A stretch of 64,000 nt of DNA from Calliopsis andreniformis (lineage: Eukaryota; Arthropoda; Insecta; Hymenoptera; Andrenidae). The DNA is taken from assembly GCF_051401765.1 (NCBI RefSeq), contig NC_135073.1:6448001-6512000 (forward strand), read 5' to 3'. Position 1 is the first letter of the stretch. Each line of letters starts with the position of its first letter. Both the position numbers and the translations under genes were made by a program. The notes beneath the pieces were generated by a model. That model was given only the letters and a program-made list of their open reading frames with translations. It had not been told where the DNA came from and did no database searches. Positions 24,401-35,169 of the stretch are shown one piece after another.

Positions 24401-24566
24401 TTTAGTCTCTTTCTACTTGGCGAATGATTAATCACATCGTTGAACAATGGAGCCAGATTTATGCGTCCTACCGTAAGAAAAATGATAATTCAACAATTAT
24501 TGTGTGGTATTAATTAAATAATAAATGCAGCTTGATTGATCGTGTTTTTTAAACCTTGTTTCTGTT

Positions 24567-24665
24567 AGTCAAGATAGTTAGATTCAAAGGGCTTGAATGC
24601 AGGTGGTTTAAGGCAACTTGACCAATGCAAACGTATTATTTTACTTGATTTGAAAAATCAAATGT
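24567..24665 (+). repeat. Diverged copy of the unit inserted at 51.6 kb
   Basis: AGTCAAGATAGTTAGATTCA, then AAGGGCTTGAATGCAGGTGG, then TTTAAGGCAACTTGACC matches the two tandem units at 51,573-51,830 step by step (ACAAGGGGCTTGAATGCAAG; TTGAAGCAACCTGA). It is a single unit of a dispersed repeat, without coding potential and without a visible inverted end. Confidence 0.6.
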
Positions 24666-24853
24666 GTAAATTTGAAAAATCTAACATGACTAATTTGAAC
24701 GAAACTTTACATGCGATATGATATTTCTTAGTGCTGCTAATTTTGGGAAATTGGGATGAGGTTGTTCTGTCTATTTATGTAGTATTCTAGGATTTTAAGT
24801 GTAAACTGTGTCAGAGAGGTTTGTGAATAATAGTGGGGAATATATTATGTGTA

Positions 24854-25215
24854 CAGGGTGTTCTGTAACTCATGGTACAAGTGGAAAGTTAGCGATGCTA
24901 TGATAGATGAAAAGATAAATAGAAAATTTGGATCCCTTCATAGAATTTCGAATTGGAGAATACTAGCTATAAGTTAAAAATTAATCATTTTCAATTCATT
25001 TCGAAACTGTATCTAGTCTCAAAGTATCTAGTATCTAATAAGAATCAAAGTGTAATATGTAAGTCACACAGAGAACACATGAACTTAATACACTCTGACT
25101 CTGAGGTCCAGATATGTAAAATGTAGAGAACTACTTACATGTTGGAAACAAATATCTCAAAATGTGGATTTTAAAGTTGTACAGTTCTTCAACTCAGCGA
25201 TTTAAATAATCTTTA
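24854..25215. mobile_element. CAGGGTG-type element related to 34.9 kb
   Basis: Starts CAGGGTGTTCTGTAACTCAT after TA (24852-24853). The following 350 bases, read backwards, align with the element at 34,909-35,167: shared steps include AGTTGAAGAACTGTACAA, ACATTTTACATATCTGGAC, GTGTATTAAGTTCATGTG and GGTACAAGTGGAAAGTTAGC. The right edge, about 25,215, is inferred from that alignment. No open frame. The terminal motif and TA duplication fit Tc1/mariner-type mobilisation. Confidence 0.65.
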
Positions 25216-26220
25216 AATAATATATGAGTATTGAGTATTAATCAATTTTATACTAGATATTTTGTTCTATATATTAGTATTCATTTATTCTAGTATTTCT
25301 CCACCGTATAATATAATAGACTCCATAATTTCCTTTCATAAAATTAAGGTAATGTTTCGATTCAGTTTCTTTTTAAACTCTCTTTTGTCCGCCATTGTAG
25401 AACAGTGTCGTTTTTGAGGAAGTCGATTTGTGATGAATTGTGTACTTTCTGGCAAAGCTTGATCTGGCTGGAAGAGGTCCAACCACTAGATTGTTTCCCA
25501 GGCAGATCATCCTCGACAGCAATTGATGCATTGTAAGGTCACACGCCAGAGACGGACAAAGGACAAGGGACAAGAGACTCTTTGTGCAATGACCTGCACA
25601 GAATTCTACTTGCGCAGTGAAATACATCAGGCCTATAGGTATTGTGCAATCACGAAACCATCTCATTTTCCTGTTTGCACCTTTTTAACGATCTGTGGAC
25701 ATTTTTCCATTAGGAGATGCGTAGAGAGAAGGTCGAGATTTTTTGGATACGGATATCTTTCGAATTGAACGATTAAAATAAAAAGGATTTTTAAATAAAT
25801 CCTTTTGCAAATCAACTTCTCGTTTCTGCAGGACATAGGTTCAAGTGCTATGTCTAGAGAAGACACTATTTCTACCTAACAAGAATATGCAGTCTGGCTA
25901 CTGACTTTATCTACTGTAAAGTAGAAGTGTTCTTCATGGCCCATGTGTAGCCAGCCAAAAAGTGATCCAATATAAATATACCACTGATTCAATCAACTTA
26001 AGGACTGAAAGAAACGTGTAGAGCCAATTGTAAGTTATGCTACTAGTAATTCATCGTGGTTAGAGTATGAAATTAAGAGAATAACAAAATTAATACTTGC
26101 AAAATATTTGCAATAATTTTAACACTAACACTGACAAAACTAATGTATGTCTATTATTAAAGGTGTCACGATTACAAGTTTTTAAAAACATACGTAATTC
26201 ATAAAAATTAAAAATTTAAA
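25216..26220. other. Intergenic DNA, no gene recognised
   Basis: Frames of 67-97 codons overlap on opposite strands at 25373-25866, which argues against coding. No motif recognised. Confidence 0.5.
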
Positions 26221-26244
26221 CAGTAGTGGCGGAACATAGTTATA

Positions 26245-26475
26245 CAGTAGTGGCTATTCAAATTGCACCATTTTACAAATATCAATACTTTTGGCTTAAT
26301 TGTCACATGAGAAGCAATGGTATGTGTTATTTGCATTAAAGATCTAATGCCACTTTTATTTGAAGTTTTAGTTTCTATAATAATTCAGATATATCTCGGT
26401 ACCACATTTATAATTACTTTCCTATTCAACAAATATTATTTTTAACAAGTATTGCAATTTTATTGGCTGTTACTG
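26245..26475. mobile_element. Tc1-like MITE
   Basis: Left end CAGTAGTGGCTATTCAAATT after TA (26243-26244); right end read backwards CAGTAACAGCCAATAAAATT, followed by TA (26476-26477). About 17 of the first 23 terminal bases match, both ends reach AAATTGCA in register, and the arms stay similar for 30 bases or more. CAGT termini with a TA duplication are typical of Tc1 elements. At 231 bases it has no transposase. A partial extra copy of the end, CAGTAGTGGC, lies just outside at 26221-26230. Confidence 0.72.
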
Positions 26476-26477
26476 TA

Positions 26478-27280
26478 CATACTTCCAGTTTTATTTAGCA
26501 TTAAGTAAGAAAAATAACGTTTTTAAGAAACAAAATGTGTATAAGAAATAATCCTTGTCATTCGACTCTGTTAGTTCCACTGTTAAGAAAATAGAAAATG
26601 GAAAGTGTAAGATTCTTGCAGCAAATCAAAACTTGCTTTAGCAGAAACTAATTTTTATAGGTCAGCATTTTATACGCTTCTAGAGTCTTTCATTTCACCT
26701 TAATGCTCAATCATTTGAGGAAAACAGTACAACCAACAAAAATTCGATATCTCTATTAACCATTTCTATTTGTCAATTGACGTTCTATTAATAGTTCTGG
26801 AACAGTCAGTACATTTCTCGCTGGCAGAGTAATTTGCTGCTTTAGTGGATAGAGCGTAGGTCGCGCGAAGTCGGCGGCAACATGCAGTTCGGATATTCGC
26901 TTGTCCTTCGTCACTTCGTGCACACAAAGCACGGCTTCCTCGGGTTTATGCAAATATGCGAAACTGCAAGCGTGGACAAAATTCTCGGTGATTATGCGAG
27001 AGATCGTGCTAAGACAAATCTGTGTTTATGCTGCATTCTGGTATACACAGAGGTTCACGCCAATCCCTTTCTCACTCCGTTCCCATTCATAATCGCGCAC
27101 CATCGACACGTTGTTGCAAACTTTGAGACCACTCCAACGATGGAACTGCTTTCAAAAAAAAAAAGAATCAAATTTTCTCGTGATCTTTCATAGCAGCGGC
27201 GTGACATTTTTCAGGATGTGCAGTCACTGATGAAAGAAATGGGAAGTAAGGCCAGGCGTTGAGGTAGTTTGAAATAAATG
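26478..27280. other. Intergenic DNA with a GC-rich patch
   Basis: The section 26,800-27,130 is richer in G and C and has overlapping frames on both strands (63-103 codons) without motifs. CAGGGAGTTTAAAA at 27281, after TA, resembles a CAGGGTG element end, but no partner was found. Confidence 0.45.
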
Positions 27281-27294
27281 TACAGGGAGTTTAA

Positions 27295-28190
27295 AAACAT
27301 GTGATACATTGCAGGATTAACAATGAATGATGCAGTTAATATATTCATGGACATATTAGTATAAAAAGGAATTTAGTGTCTATTAATATTCAATTAATAA
27401 ATAGTTATGAGTAAGCTTTTTCACCAATTTCGGTAGACATATAAGTCTTGATTTATCACAGAACGATAACATTACTTGTTCCGCACTTTAACTATCATAA
27501 ACTTTATGAATTAATTACTCCTATCTTAATTTAATTAATTTAACTTGTTTAAATTATTTGAAAGATACGTATTATTCATAATATTCATATTTCATTTGTT
27601 TTATTTCACTGTTTATTTTTTGTGAAACTATTATGATTTCAGAATAATAAATTACTTTTAAATAACTATGTATTCAATAATAATATATTGCCTCTATAAT
27701 AAGAAAACTCTGATTTATTTTCAAGTTTTTAAAGTGTATTTTATATTTCCACTGAAATATTAAGATTGTTAGAAATTACCTACTGCTTAGTTTTTATTTA
27801 CCAATTTCAAACGTAGAGCAAATCACACAAAAATCGTAAAAACAAAAAGGTTTTTTATTTATAATATCTCAAAAATTAAAGAACACAGAAAAAAGAATAT
27901 TAAATACAAGTGTTCGATCCATTTCACAAAAAATGACATATTTCAATGAGAAACGATGAGTATTGAAGTCTAAAAGATAAAATATTCTACATGAGAATTA
28001 TAAAATCACATGGTAGATATTACAAAAAGCTAGCATAAAGGAATTATTGTAAAAAATGTACCACAAATATGTTTTCAAAAGCTACAAACTAAGTTAACTG
28101 CTGAAATAGAGTTAAGTGCTCAAATAGAGACCTCGTTAAAGTGAAAAGAAAATATTTAAGATACGTTCGCGGTGTTTTACTTAGAAAGTA
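27295..28190. other. Very AT-rich DNA, nothing recognised
   Basis: Dense AT runs with no open frame of note, no repeat shared elsewhere. Confidence 0.5.
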
Positions 28191-30645
28191 ACACATAGAC
28201 GCGCGACAGTTCAACTTAGCCACTAGTAACTTTGGGAAGTGAGTCAAATACGGACATGGTTAATGTTTGCGGTGTGTCAGTGGCATAAGGACCAACCCAG
28301 CCGTAACCACCAACTGTTTTCAGATACACTTGCCCTGCTGAGAGTCAGAACGCGTGTGTGGTAACTAGCTGGTTGAACGGTCAGTCAAACTTCCGTGCTA
28401 CGAAATTCGGCAAATATCCGCGAACCTTGGCATGTCTCTCAGGTAGCCAATTTACATTGCTCCAATTGTTCCTGCATTCAAAGTTTCCGCGTAATTATGT
28501 ACGGTAAAACTGTCACGAATGCTTCCTTCACGAGCCACTTTGTTCTTACATGTCCCTCATTGGTTACAATACTGACATAACACCAAATTTTGTTGTTTCT
28601 GAACTACAGTCTAGATTTCCGTATCCTAATTAATATATTCGACTTTTTAGAAGAATTATTCTACTATGTTAAATTTCGTTTCTAAGGCCATGTCTGTCTT
28701 CGTTACTTGTAATTGAGAAAATAAAGAATAACACATGATTGCAGTGAAATCGTGCGTCAAAATATTGCTCGTGTGCATGTGTCGTAATAGAAGTCAACAA
28801 AATTTATGAGTTTTGTAATATTTAAAGATTCAATATTTTTTAGGTTATTAAATTACTAAATTATGGAATATATTAGATTTTTTAGTAGAAGTCGTTTTGT
28901 AAACGTATTTTTGCATCTCGAATCATGGAAGCTCTTTTTTAGATGCCTCGAATTCTACACGACACGAGGAGAAATACCTTTTTCATCACTATCGTCTGCT
29001 GTTTTAGCTTGCCATTATTATCGCTTATTCCTTCATTGTTATAATAAATATAATAGCATGTATTATTATATGTAAAAGTTGTACGAGTTATATAAAAGAT
29101 GTTAGAGTTAGAGTATCAGTTACGTGTTAAAAGCAGGGAAAGTTATACATATGTATATAAATAGTAAGTGTCTAAAAGTAATTTGTTGAGATGTGACAGA
29201 ATTAAAACTAGAATTACAATAAATGTAAAAAATTTCCTCCATACAATTTTCACGTATCAATAACTTCAATTAAATTTGTGAAGTATTTAAACGTTTTGTT
29301 CAGTAGTAGAACAAAAGTAAGTAGATTACAAAAAAAATTTTGACTAGAAATTACCAATTTGTAACTTTTAATTAACCAACTTGTTACAGTAACTTTCTAC
29401 AGAATTAACTACATGTATTTTAAGCCACTTTAATTTAATATTGTACAGCACCGAACTTGTCATTCAGCGTTACTGTAATTACCAATTAAAGCTACTTATG
29501 AAGTAGTTTAATTGAGAAGAAATTATTATACATCTTTTCCTATTTTCGACACCCGATAAATTTTAGATCATTTTAAAATTAATACACGGTTTTATTTGCT
29601 GAAGATGTACTACACGTTTACATTACTGTATAATTATTTAACAAATACGAGAGACTTACTATTCAGAAGGAAAATGTAGTGACATACCGAAGGCATGAAA
29701 TGTCTGCAGATCCTTGTACCGAGAATAATGAATTTTGAATCGTGATACAATGATGGATGAATATTCTAGCACGGCTCGACATAAAAGACAATCGATATAG
29801 TGTTGGTACTTGATGTGACACGTACAAATGAATGAATAAAGCGAATGAATTTGATGAACGACCATGTAAAAACGAGTAACACTAGTGATACAACAATATT
29901 GAACGTTTCGTTCGTTATGCATTAAAACACAAAATTAAAAAGAGTTATTCCAAAATATTTTTTGAACTAGGACAAAAATTGGATTATTAATATGAGTCAG
30001 ACAAAAGCATGGTTTTCCAGTTAAACTCAATAACATCATATCTGCATAAAATTAAACTTATAAAAGTGGTCCAAAAATAAACTGAAATTGAACTTATTTT
30101 GCGTCAAATCTGTGACTTTACAAAATTTATTAAATTAAAATATGTTTGACTTAGATTTAAATTAAATAATTACTCTTTACCTTCAATTTAACTTTACATT
30201 TTTATAGCATTATTATATTTAGAGGAATAAGTATCGTCTATCAACAAATAGTATACTTTGAAAACAGATATACCAAAAAGAAAAAATACATTTTTAACAA
30301 AGGTTCGATAGCGACTCTCGCTTTTTTCAGCTAACACCAAATAATTTTTTTATACCGAAGCTTCTCCCTACATTTTCCAGAACGCCACATGCTGTTACGA
30401 TCGCGTTGTAGATAACGATTCTTTGTAGAGTAGTCTGATTTTATAATACCGCAGGATGCATGCATAAAATGTATAAACTTTTCTAAAACCGAATCCATTC
30501 GATTCATATCCGATTCCAGCAGCAGTCAGAAAGTCCATCCCTCATGTAAAATGAAAATTCAAGATTAAAGTAAATTTACTTCCGGTGCAAATTTCAGTTT
30601 CGTGGAAATGATTTTAAAAAATTCGTTAGATGCGCGCACACATAA
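28191..30645. other. Intergenic DNA, no gene recognised
   Basis: The part at 28,190-28,520 is modestly GC-rich; the rest is AT-rich. Frames of 61-87 codons (28395, 28863, 29659) show no motif. Nothing else seen. Confidence 0.5.
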
Positions 30646-31032
30646 TTAATCTTTCACTTTTAGATCCATTCCATCAAAAGCTCTTCCGTCACGTTCAGTT
30701 ATTAGAATAGGAGCGCTATCCCAGTAATGAAAGATCAAACAGAGTTTGGCATGACAAAAGCTCATGATGGATCTCTGAACAACAGGGAAGTCGACGAATA
30801 AGGCTATCAATGAGGACACGGTTAGAATTTTTGAAGAGCCACAGGCTATCGCCGTCACGTTTGGAAACGTCGCTGATCTTCGGGCAGCATGTCTTAACGT
30901 GTGAAAGGTACTGCACTTGGCATTCAGAAAGCTGACGGTGTTATCTAACCTGATGATTCTGACACCACTAAGTTCTTGAAGTATCCTCTCGAGTTTGGTC
31001 GAAGAAAGAGGATGAAGAAACGGAGAGAGCAT
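30646..31032 (-). pseudogene. Possible broken gene (128-codon frame), family unknown
   Basis: A minus-strand frame of 128 codons opens at 31032 and stops at 30646. Inside it a second minus-strand register stays open for 66 codons at 30716-30916. Both registers yield mixed, protein-like composition: the first includes RIIRLDNTVSFLNAKCS and ends DGMDLKVKD; the second includes CCPKISDVSKRDGDSLWLF and CQTLFDLSLLG. Alternating plausible registers is what a gene with old frameshifts looks like. Leu/Cys spacing in the second register faintly recalls leucine-rich repeats, but I cannot assign a family. No introns or flanking gene parts were found. It could also be chance in a GC-moderate patch. Confidence 0.25.
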
Positions 31033-31429
31033 TCGCGTTAGGAATTTTAAGCCAACCGAACTGGACTCTCTTTTGAACGAATATTCGCAGATTAATATAG
31101 GTAGGTACCTACCTATCTGTGATAATTCTATCTCTCATGTAATTTATGTTTAGAGATAAAGCGTTATAATACATCACCTAATTTGCAGCTAAAATTGTCT
31201 ATTATCTATATTCGTTCCATCGCGCAGCAACATTATTAATTATTTGTAATACAGTTATTTTTTGAGTTTTGGCATCACTTGCATTTTAAGGTTCATATTT
31301 TGTTCCATAATTTCTTGGTCAGATTAAAATTCTCATTGATTAGGATGGTCATTGTATAATTTTACTACTAATTGATTTGCTGGTTAGATTTTCATTTTGT
31401 GCACCAATAATATTTGTTGATGATAATTC
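31033..31429. other. Intergenic DNA, nothing recognised
   Basis: A short palindromic run, TAGGTAGGTACCTACCTA, is at about 31,099-31,116. Nothing else seen. Confidence 0.45.
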
Positions 31430-31433
31430 TTAA

Positions 31434-31668
31434 ACACGTTGACTGCCGTGTCACACATATGTGGGTGACAATTTTTACATGATTGTGAATAACGATAAGT
31501 TACATAATCATGAATAATAGTAATATACAGAATTTCAGCGACACTTAGTAAAAGAGAAAAAACACTTTAAAATAATCATGAAAATGAATTAAAAACAATT
31601 TTCTTTAAAGCTGGAATCACAGCCAAAGTGACAGAATTTTTAATGAAGTTAAAGTGGCAGTCAACGTG
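31434..31668. mobile_element. TTAA-flanked MITE, piggyBac-like
   Basis: The left end (A)CACGTTGACTGCCGTGTCAC follows TTAA (31430-31433). The right end, read backwards, begins CACGTTGACTGCCACTTTAA and is followed by TTAA (31669-31672). The first 14 bases after the TTAA match apart from one extra A on the left. TTAA duplication is diagnostic of the piggyBac superfamily and at 235 bases no transposase fits. The interior is AT-rich without frames. Confidence 0.68.
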
Positions 31669-31986
31669 TTAAAGGAGACTCAATAAAACAAAGATATGAA
31701 TGTTTTAATTAATAAAGGTTCTATTAAGTGTGCAGGTTCTATTATGCTGTCTTGTAAAAGGCATGAAATATAGATGAATTCTTTTTTAATACTAAAGATA
31801 TGTATTTCACATTTTTATTTCCTTCTTTCTATCAAAATTTTTTATATTACTACGTCCTTCTGTTCTCTTAAACAGAATTCACTAGGAATATTATGCATTT
31901 TCCAGTAGCCTAAATCAAAATTCAGTTTTGAAATTACGCTTCTCGGAATTTCCGAACTATTTTCAAATACCAATTTGAAGATTTTA

Positions 31987-32129
31987 TAAAGAGGAATTCC
32001 TCTAGTGCTGGATGGCACCTAACACTGGACATTAGTTATATCTTTAGAGAATGAAATGCGACAAAGCGGTTAAACCGCAAGAGTAATGAGGAGATTCCCC
32101 CCCATTACTCCCTAACATAACTCCCCCTA
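31987..32129. mobile_element. Short TA-flanked MITE, relative of the 51.5-kb element
   Basis: Left end TAAAGAGGAATTCCTCTAGT after TA (31985-31986); right end, read backwards, TAGGGGGAGTTATG, with TA at 32130-32131. Internal steps CACCTAACACTGGACATTAG, TATATCTTTAGAGAATGAAA and GAGGAGATTCCC match the right arm of the 51,523-52,473 element read backwards. It ends 10 bases before the next element begins. No coding capacity. Confidence 0.68.
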
Positions 32130-32139
32130 TACACATGTA

Positions 32140-32514
32140 TAGAGTGTTTCCAAACATGTGAAGGGTAGATTAGATACATGAAGACAATAACAAAAGTTCA
32201 TGTACATACATGTCTGGAAACGCTTAGTGTTTTAGTTATATGCTATTTTACATTGCATACTGTGTAATACTTTTTTAAGACCTATCACTGCGAGCTATTC
32301 ATTCAAGGAGCTTGGATATTCCTAAGCCTAGAAGAAGCTTAAAGAGGATAGCACATCGTGCGAGTAAGAAATTGGCCATTATTTTACGGAATATAAAATA
32401 ACATGTAACAAAAAACTATGCTGTTTTGGGTGTATATACATTTGAACCTTTTTCATTATCTTTGTATCTAGAATCTATCCTCTAGAAATGTCTCACATGC
32501 TTGGAAACACGCTG
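32140..32514. mobile_element. Foldback element, CAGGGTG class
   Basis: Left arm TAGAGTGTTTCCAAACATGT after TA (32138-32139). Right arm read backwards: CAGCGTGTTTCCAAGCATGT. The arms continue in parallel through GGGTAGATTAGATACATGAA versus GGATAGATTCTAGATACAAA and AACAAAAGTTCATGTACATA versus AAAAAGGTTCAAATGTATAT, roughly 85 bases each. The right TA has decayed to CA. The interior is non-coding. Confidence 0.7.
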
Positions 32515-32699
32515 CATTAGAATACATGAGTTCGAGACAGTCGTACATAACTTGTAATTTTATTGTTTGGATAAAGAATAAACAAAACTTTATTATCTAC
32601 TAATCCAAGTACCTAATTCCCATTGAGAAATATTGGATGTAAAGAATTATCTATTTAAGGGTAGAATTCTTATGCGAACAACGTTTCATGACATGATAT
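32515..32699. other. Short spacer, nothing recognised
   Basis: AT-rich spacer between the foldback cluster and the LTR-like block. Confidence 0.5.
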
Positions 32700-32987
32700 T
32701 GTTGGGTGTACGGCATGATCGATGACGCGATAAGGATAATAACTTTATAGAAACGGGTGGCTGCATAACGACATATCAGGACCTGAATATCAACGCTAGT
32801 CCGTGCGCGTGTTGACACGAAAGAGGGAAATAAAAGCAGTGAGTTTATAGGTTGCTACCTAACCCAGTCGTTTCGCTAAAATCGTAAATCAAGGGAATCG
32901 CACCTCTGGTGCTGAGATCGTTACATGCTGATGTGATTTTCAAACGTGCAGAATAAAGGGGGTCCTTGAACGTAACATCCCCCCTAC
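32700..32987 (+). other. Possible solo LTR
   Basis: A block unlike its AT-rich flanks. It opens TGTTGGGTG and closes CCCCCCTACA, which read backwards is TGTAGGGGGG, an imperfect TG...CA inverted terminus like that of LTRs. AATAAA lies 36 bases before the end (about 32,951), where an LTR polyadenylation signal would sit. Against it, the flanking bases do not show a clear 4-5 base duplication and no internal retroelement region is attached. A non-coding exon or a regulatory island would look similar. Confidence 0.3.
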
Positions 32988-34159
32988 ATTCTTCTTATGC
33001 TATATTTTACGCCTTCGCCGCTGATAACATCTCTAACTTTCGGCTTTATTACCTACTTTTACAAACTTTTAATTTAAAGACACAGTATTCGTTTATGAAT
33101 TGTAAAACGAAAATCTCGTTTTTCAAGCACCTGTATTTTAACTTCCTGCACGTAGTATGCTTATTAACATGCCTAGATAGTTTGAACTGCAGTTCTGGAA
33201 GTGTTTAAAATGTTAAAATACCTCTGACTCAGAAAACGGAGGTGTTCCAGTGACTTGATAAATTGCTTTAAAAACTGAGTCAATAGACAGACTTATTAAA
33301 ATTTGTTGGAAAATACTTTGACCCTTGAAAACTGAGATTATTTTACTAAGGGAATTTCAAATTTAGAAAACTGAAAAGAGGACGATTTATGAGTTTATTT
33401 GTAATAGATAATGAGTAATAAGGTATAATATAATCAATATTATTATTATAATCATAAGTTATTAATATTATTATTAATATATGTAGAATACGTGTATAAA
33501 TTACCATGTATATTTCTATTTAGTTTAAGTTGTTAATTATAATGTAAATTAAATAAATTATAGAGTTCTTTTGTGGATTCTTCTATTATTTTTGTCAAGA
33601 TACAACATCAAAGAATTTAACAAGAACATGAAAGAAATTTATAGATGCAAAAATATTCTTATTTTTACTTAAATATTTACTTTTAATTTCATTGTACAAA
33701 GAAGATTAATTATGATGGTATTTCCTACAACCTCCACTTGTACCTACTCATTAAATATACACAACGTAACTTGTCACTGAACCACATGACCACAACTGAA
33801 AAAGTCACAAATTAGTTTCACTTTGAACCGAAGTAAACGAGAGATCCCCAAAAATTAATGCTTTCCAATACCACTATCTCATTAATACTAAAAAATCAAT
33901 CACAGACATTCCAACTTCTTTTCAAGTCATACATAAACCAGTTATTAAAATTACCATTCGAAAAGGTGTAATAATATCAGCTCTATGTCTCCCACAAACT
34001 CGAAAGTCGTACTTCGAGGGAAACCGCTTTTAAATTGAAAGATCAAACTCTCTTCAAACTCTCCTAACTCCGTCACTTCTTCGAGGCTTACTACAAACAA
34101 TTTTATCAAGATGCTTTTGAGGTTCGAACTTCCGAGGGAACGCGAAACGAAAAAATTCA
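32988..34159. other. Intergenic DNA, no gene recognised
   Basis: An 80-codon plus-strand frame at 32966-33208 and a 69-codon minus frame at 33951-34160 lack motifs. Dense TATTATTA runs at 33,420-33,490 are low complexity. Confidence 0.5.
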
Positions 34160-34690
34160 ATCACTGGGTCATTTCAAAGCAGAATACCCCGACGTAAAGT
34201 TCCACATCAAGGATCTACCTTGGCATCGAGTTCCACAAAAGCTTGCATCTCCTCCAGGACGCTCCATTATCTGATACGTAAAATGGTATCGCTTGGGAGC
34301 AACGGGTGCATATACTCTTGGGGAATTATTCATCGCGCGGCGATCGAATGTTACTCTTTCGAACGAACGACCGTGTTGCAATTTCGCGGCTGTTCCATGG
34401 CTTGAAAGGAGAAAGTACGGGAGATGGCGAACGCGGGGGCTGCCGAAACATTTTTAGACTCGGACAGAGGAAGAGGACTGTGTCACGTCTTGGACAATGC
34501 CGGGGGGGACATAAAACTCTGACAACTTGAAGCTTGAAGCTTTTATCAGAGATTCGGTTAGTATCTCGTAAAATCAAGACCCGCATTGCACGAGCCCCTG
34601 TGGCTGCGATGGATTCGTTTACGAGATGCGATTCTTTGCCACGCTGACGGAAGTGGACTGTTCTCAGGTTTGATGCCGCAGGAAGTTGAG
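34160..34690. other. GC-rich island with a 131-codon minus-strand frame
   Basis: CpG-rich block. A minus-strand frame covers 34326-34721 with a Pro/Ser/Arg-rich C-terminal half; three other frames on both strands are open over parts of it. The peptide has no recognisable domain and ends without neighbouring exons. I favour a non-coding conserved island, with an orphan exon as the alternative. Confidence 0.35.
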
Positions 34691-34908
34691 CAATCTGGAA
34701 CAGTGTTTCTTGGATATTCATAGCACGTTAGTCACTGTTGACGAAGATTTATGTTATTTTGAAATCTTTAGTACGTTGCTACTGGCATTGCTCTACATCA
34801 TTTTCGAGATTAGACCTTTCAGCTTGGAATTTATATTAGCATTATCTTTTTTACTAGGATTTTCATTCTAAATATTTGAAAATTACATATGGTATAAAAT
34901 AAGCACTA

Positions 34909-35167
34909 GCTTCCTAGGGACTGCATATGTGAGTTGAAGAACGGTACAAGTCCAAAAACCACATTTTGATGTATTTGATTCCAACGTGTAGTTCTATGTA
35001 TTTTACATATCTGGACTCCAGGGCTAGTGTATATTAAGTTCACTTGTTCTCTGTCTAATTTAATACACTTTGGCTTTGGGCTCTAGATATAATTTTGAGA
35101 TTATTTGAAAATGGCTAACTTTGGACTTGTACCGTATTTCAACTCACGCTTTTATGTCCAGAGGCAC
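34909..35167. mobile_element. Foldback MITE related to 24.9 kb
   Basis: TA flanks at 34907-34908 and 35168-35169. After a 20-base diverged tip, both ends carry GTGAGTTGAA, a two- to four-base difference and ACGGTACAAGTCCAAA in inverted orientation. The body aligns with the reverse complement of 24,854-25,215 (ACATTTTGATGTATTTGATT; TTTTACATATCTGGAC; TTAAGTTCACTTGTTCTCTG). Two non-adjacent copies with shared ends define a family. No coding frame. Confidence 0.75.
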
Positions 35168-35169
35168 TA

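Noticed and set aside
34326..34721. 131-codon minus-strand frame as a gene
   Set aside because: Lies in a GC-rich island where several frames on both strands are open; no recognisable motif.
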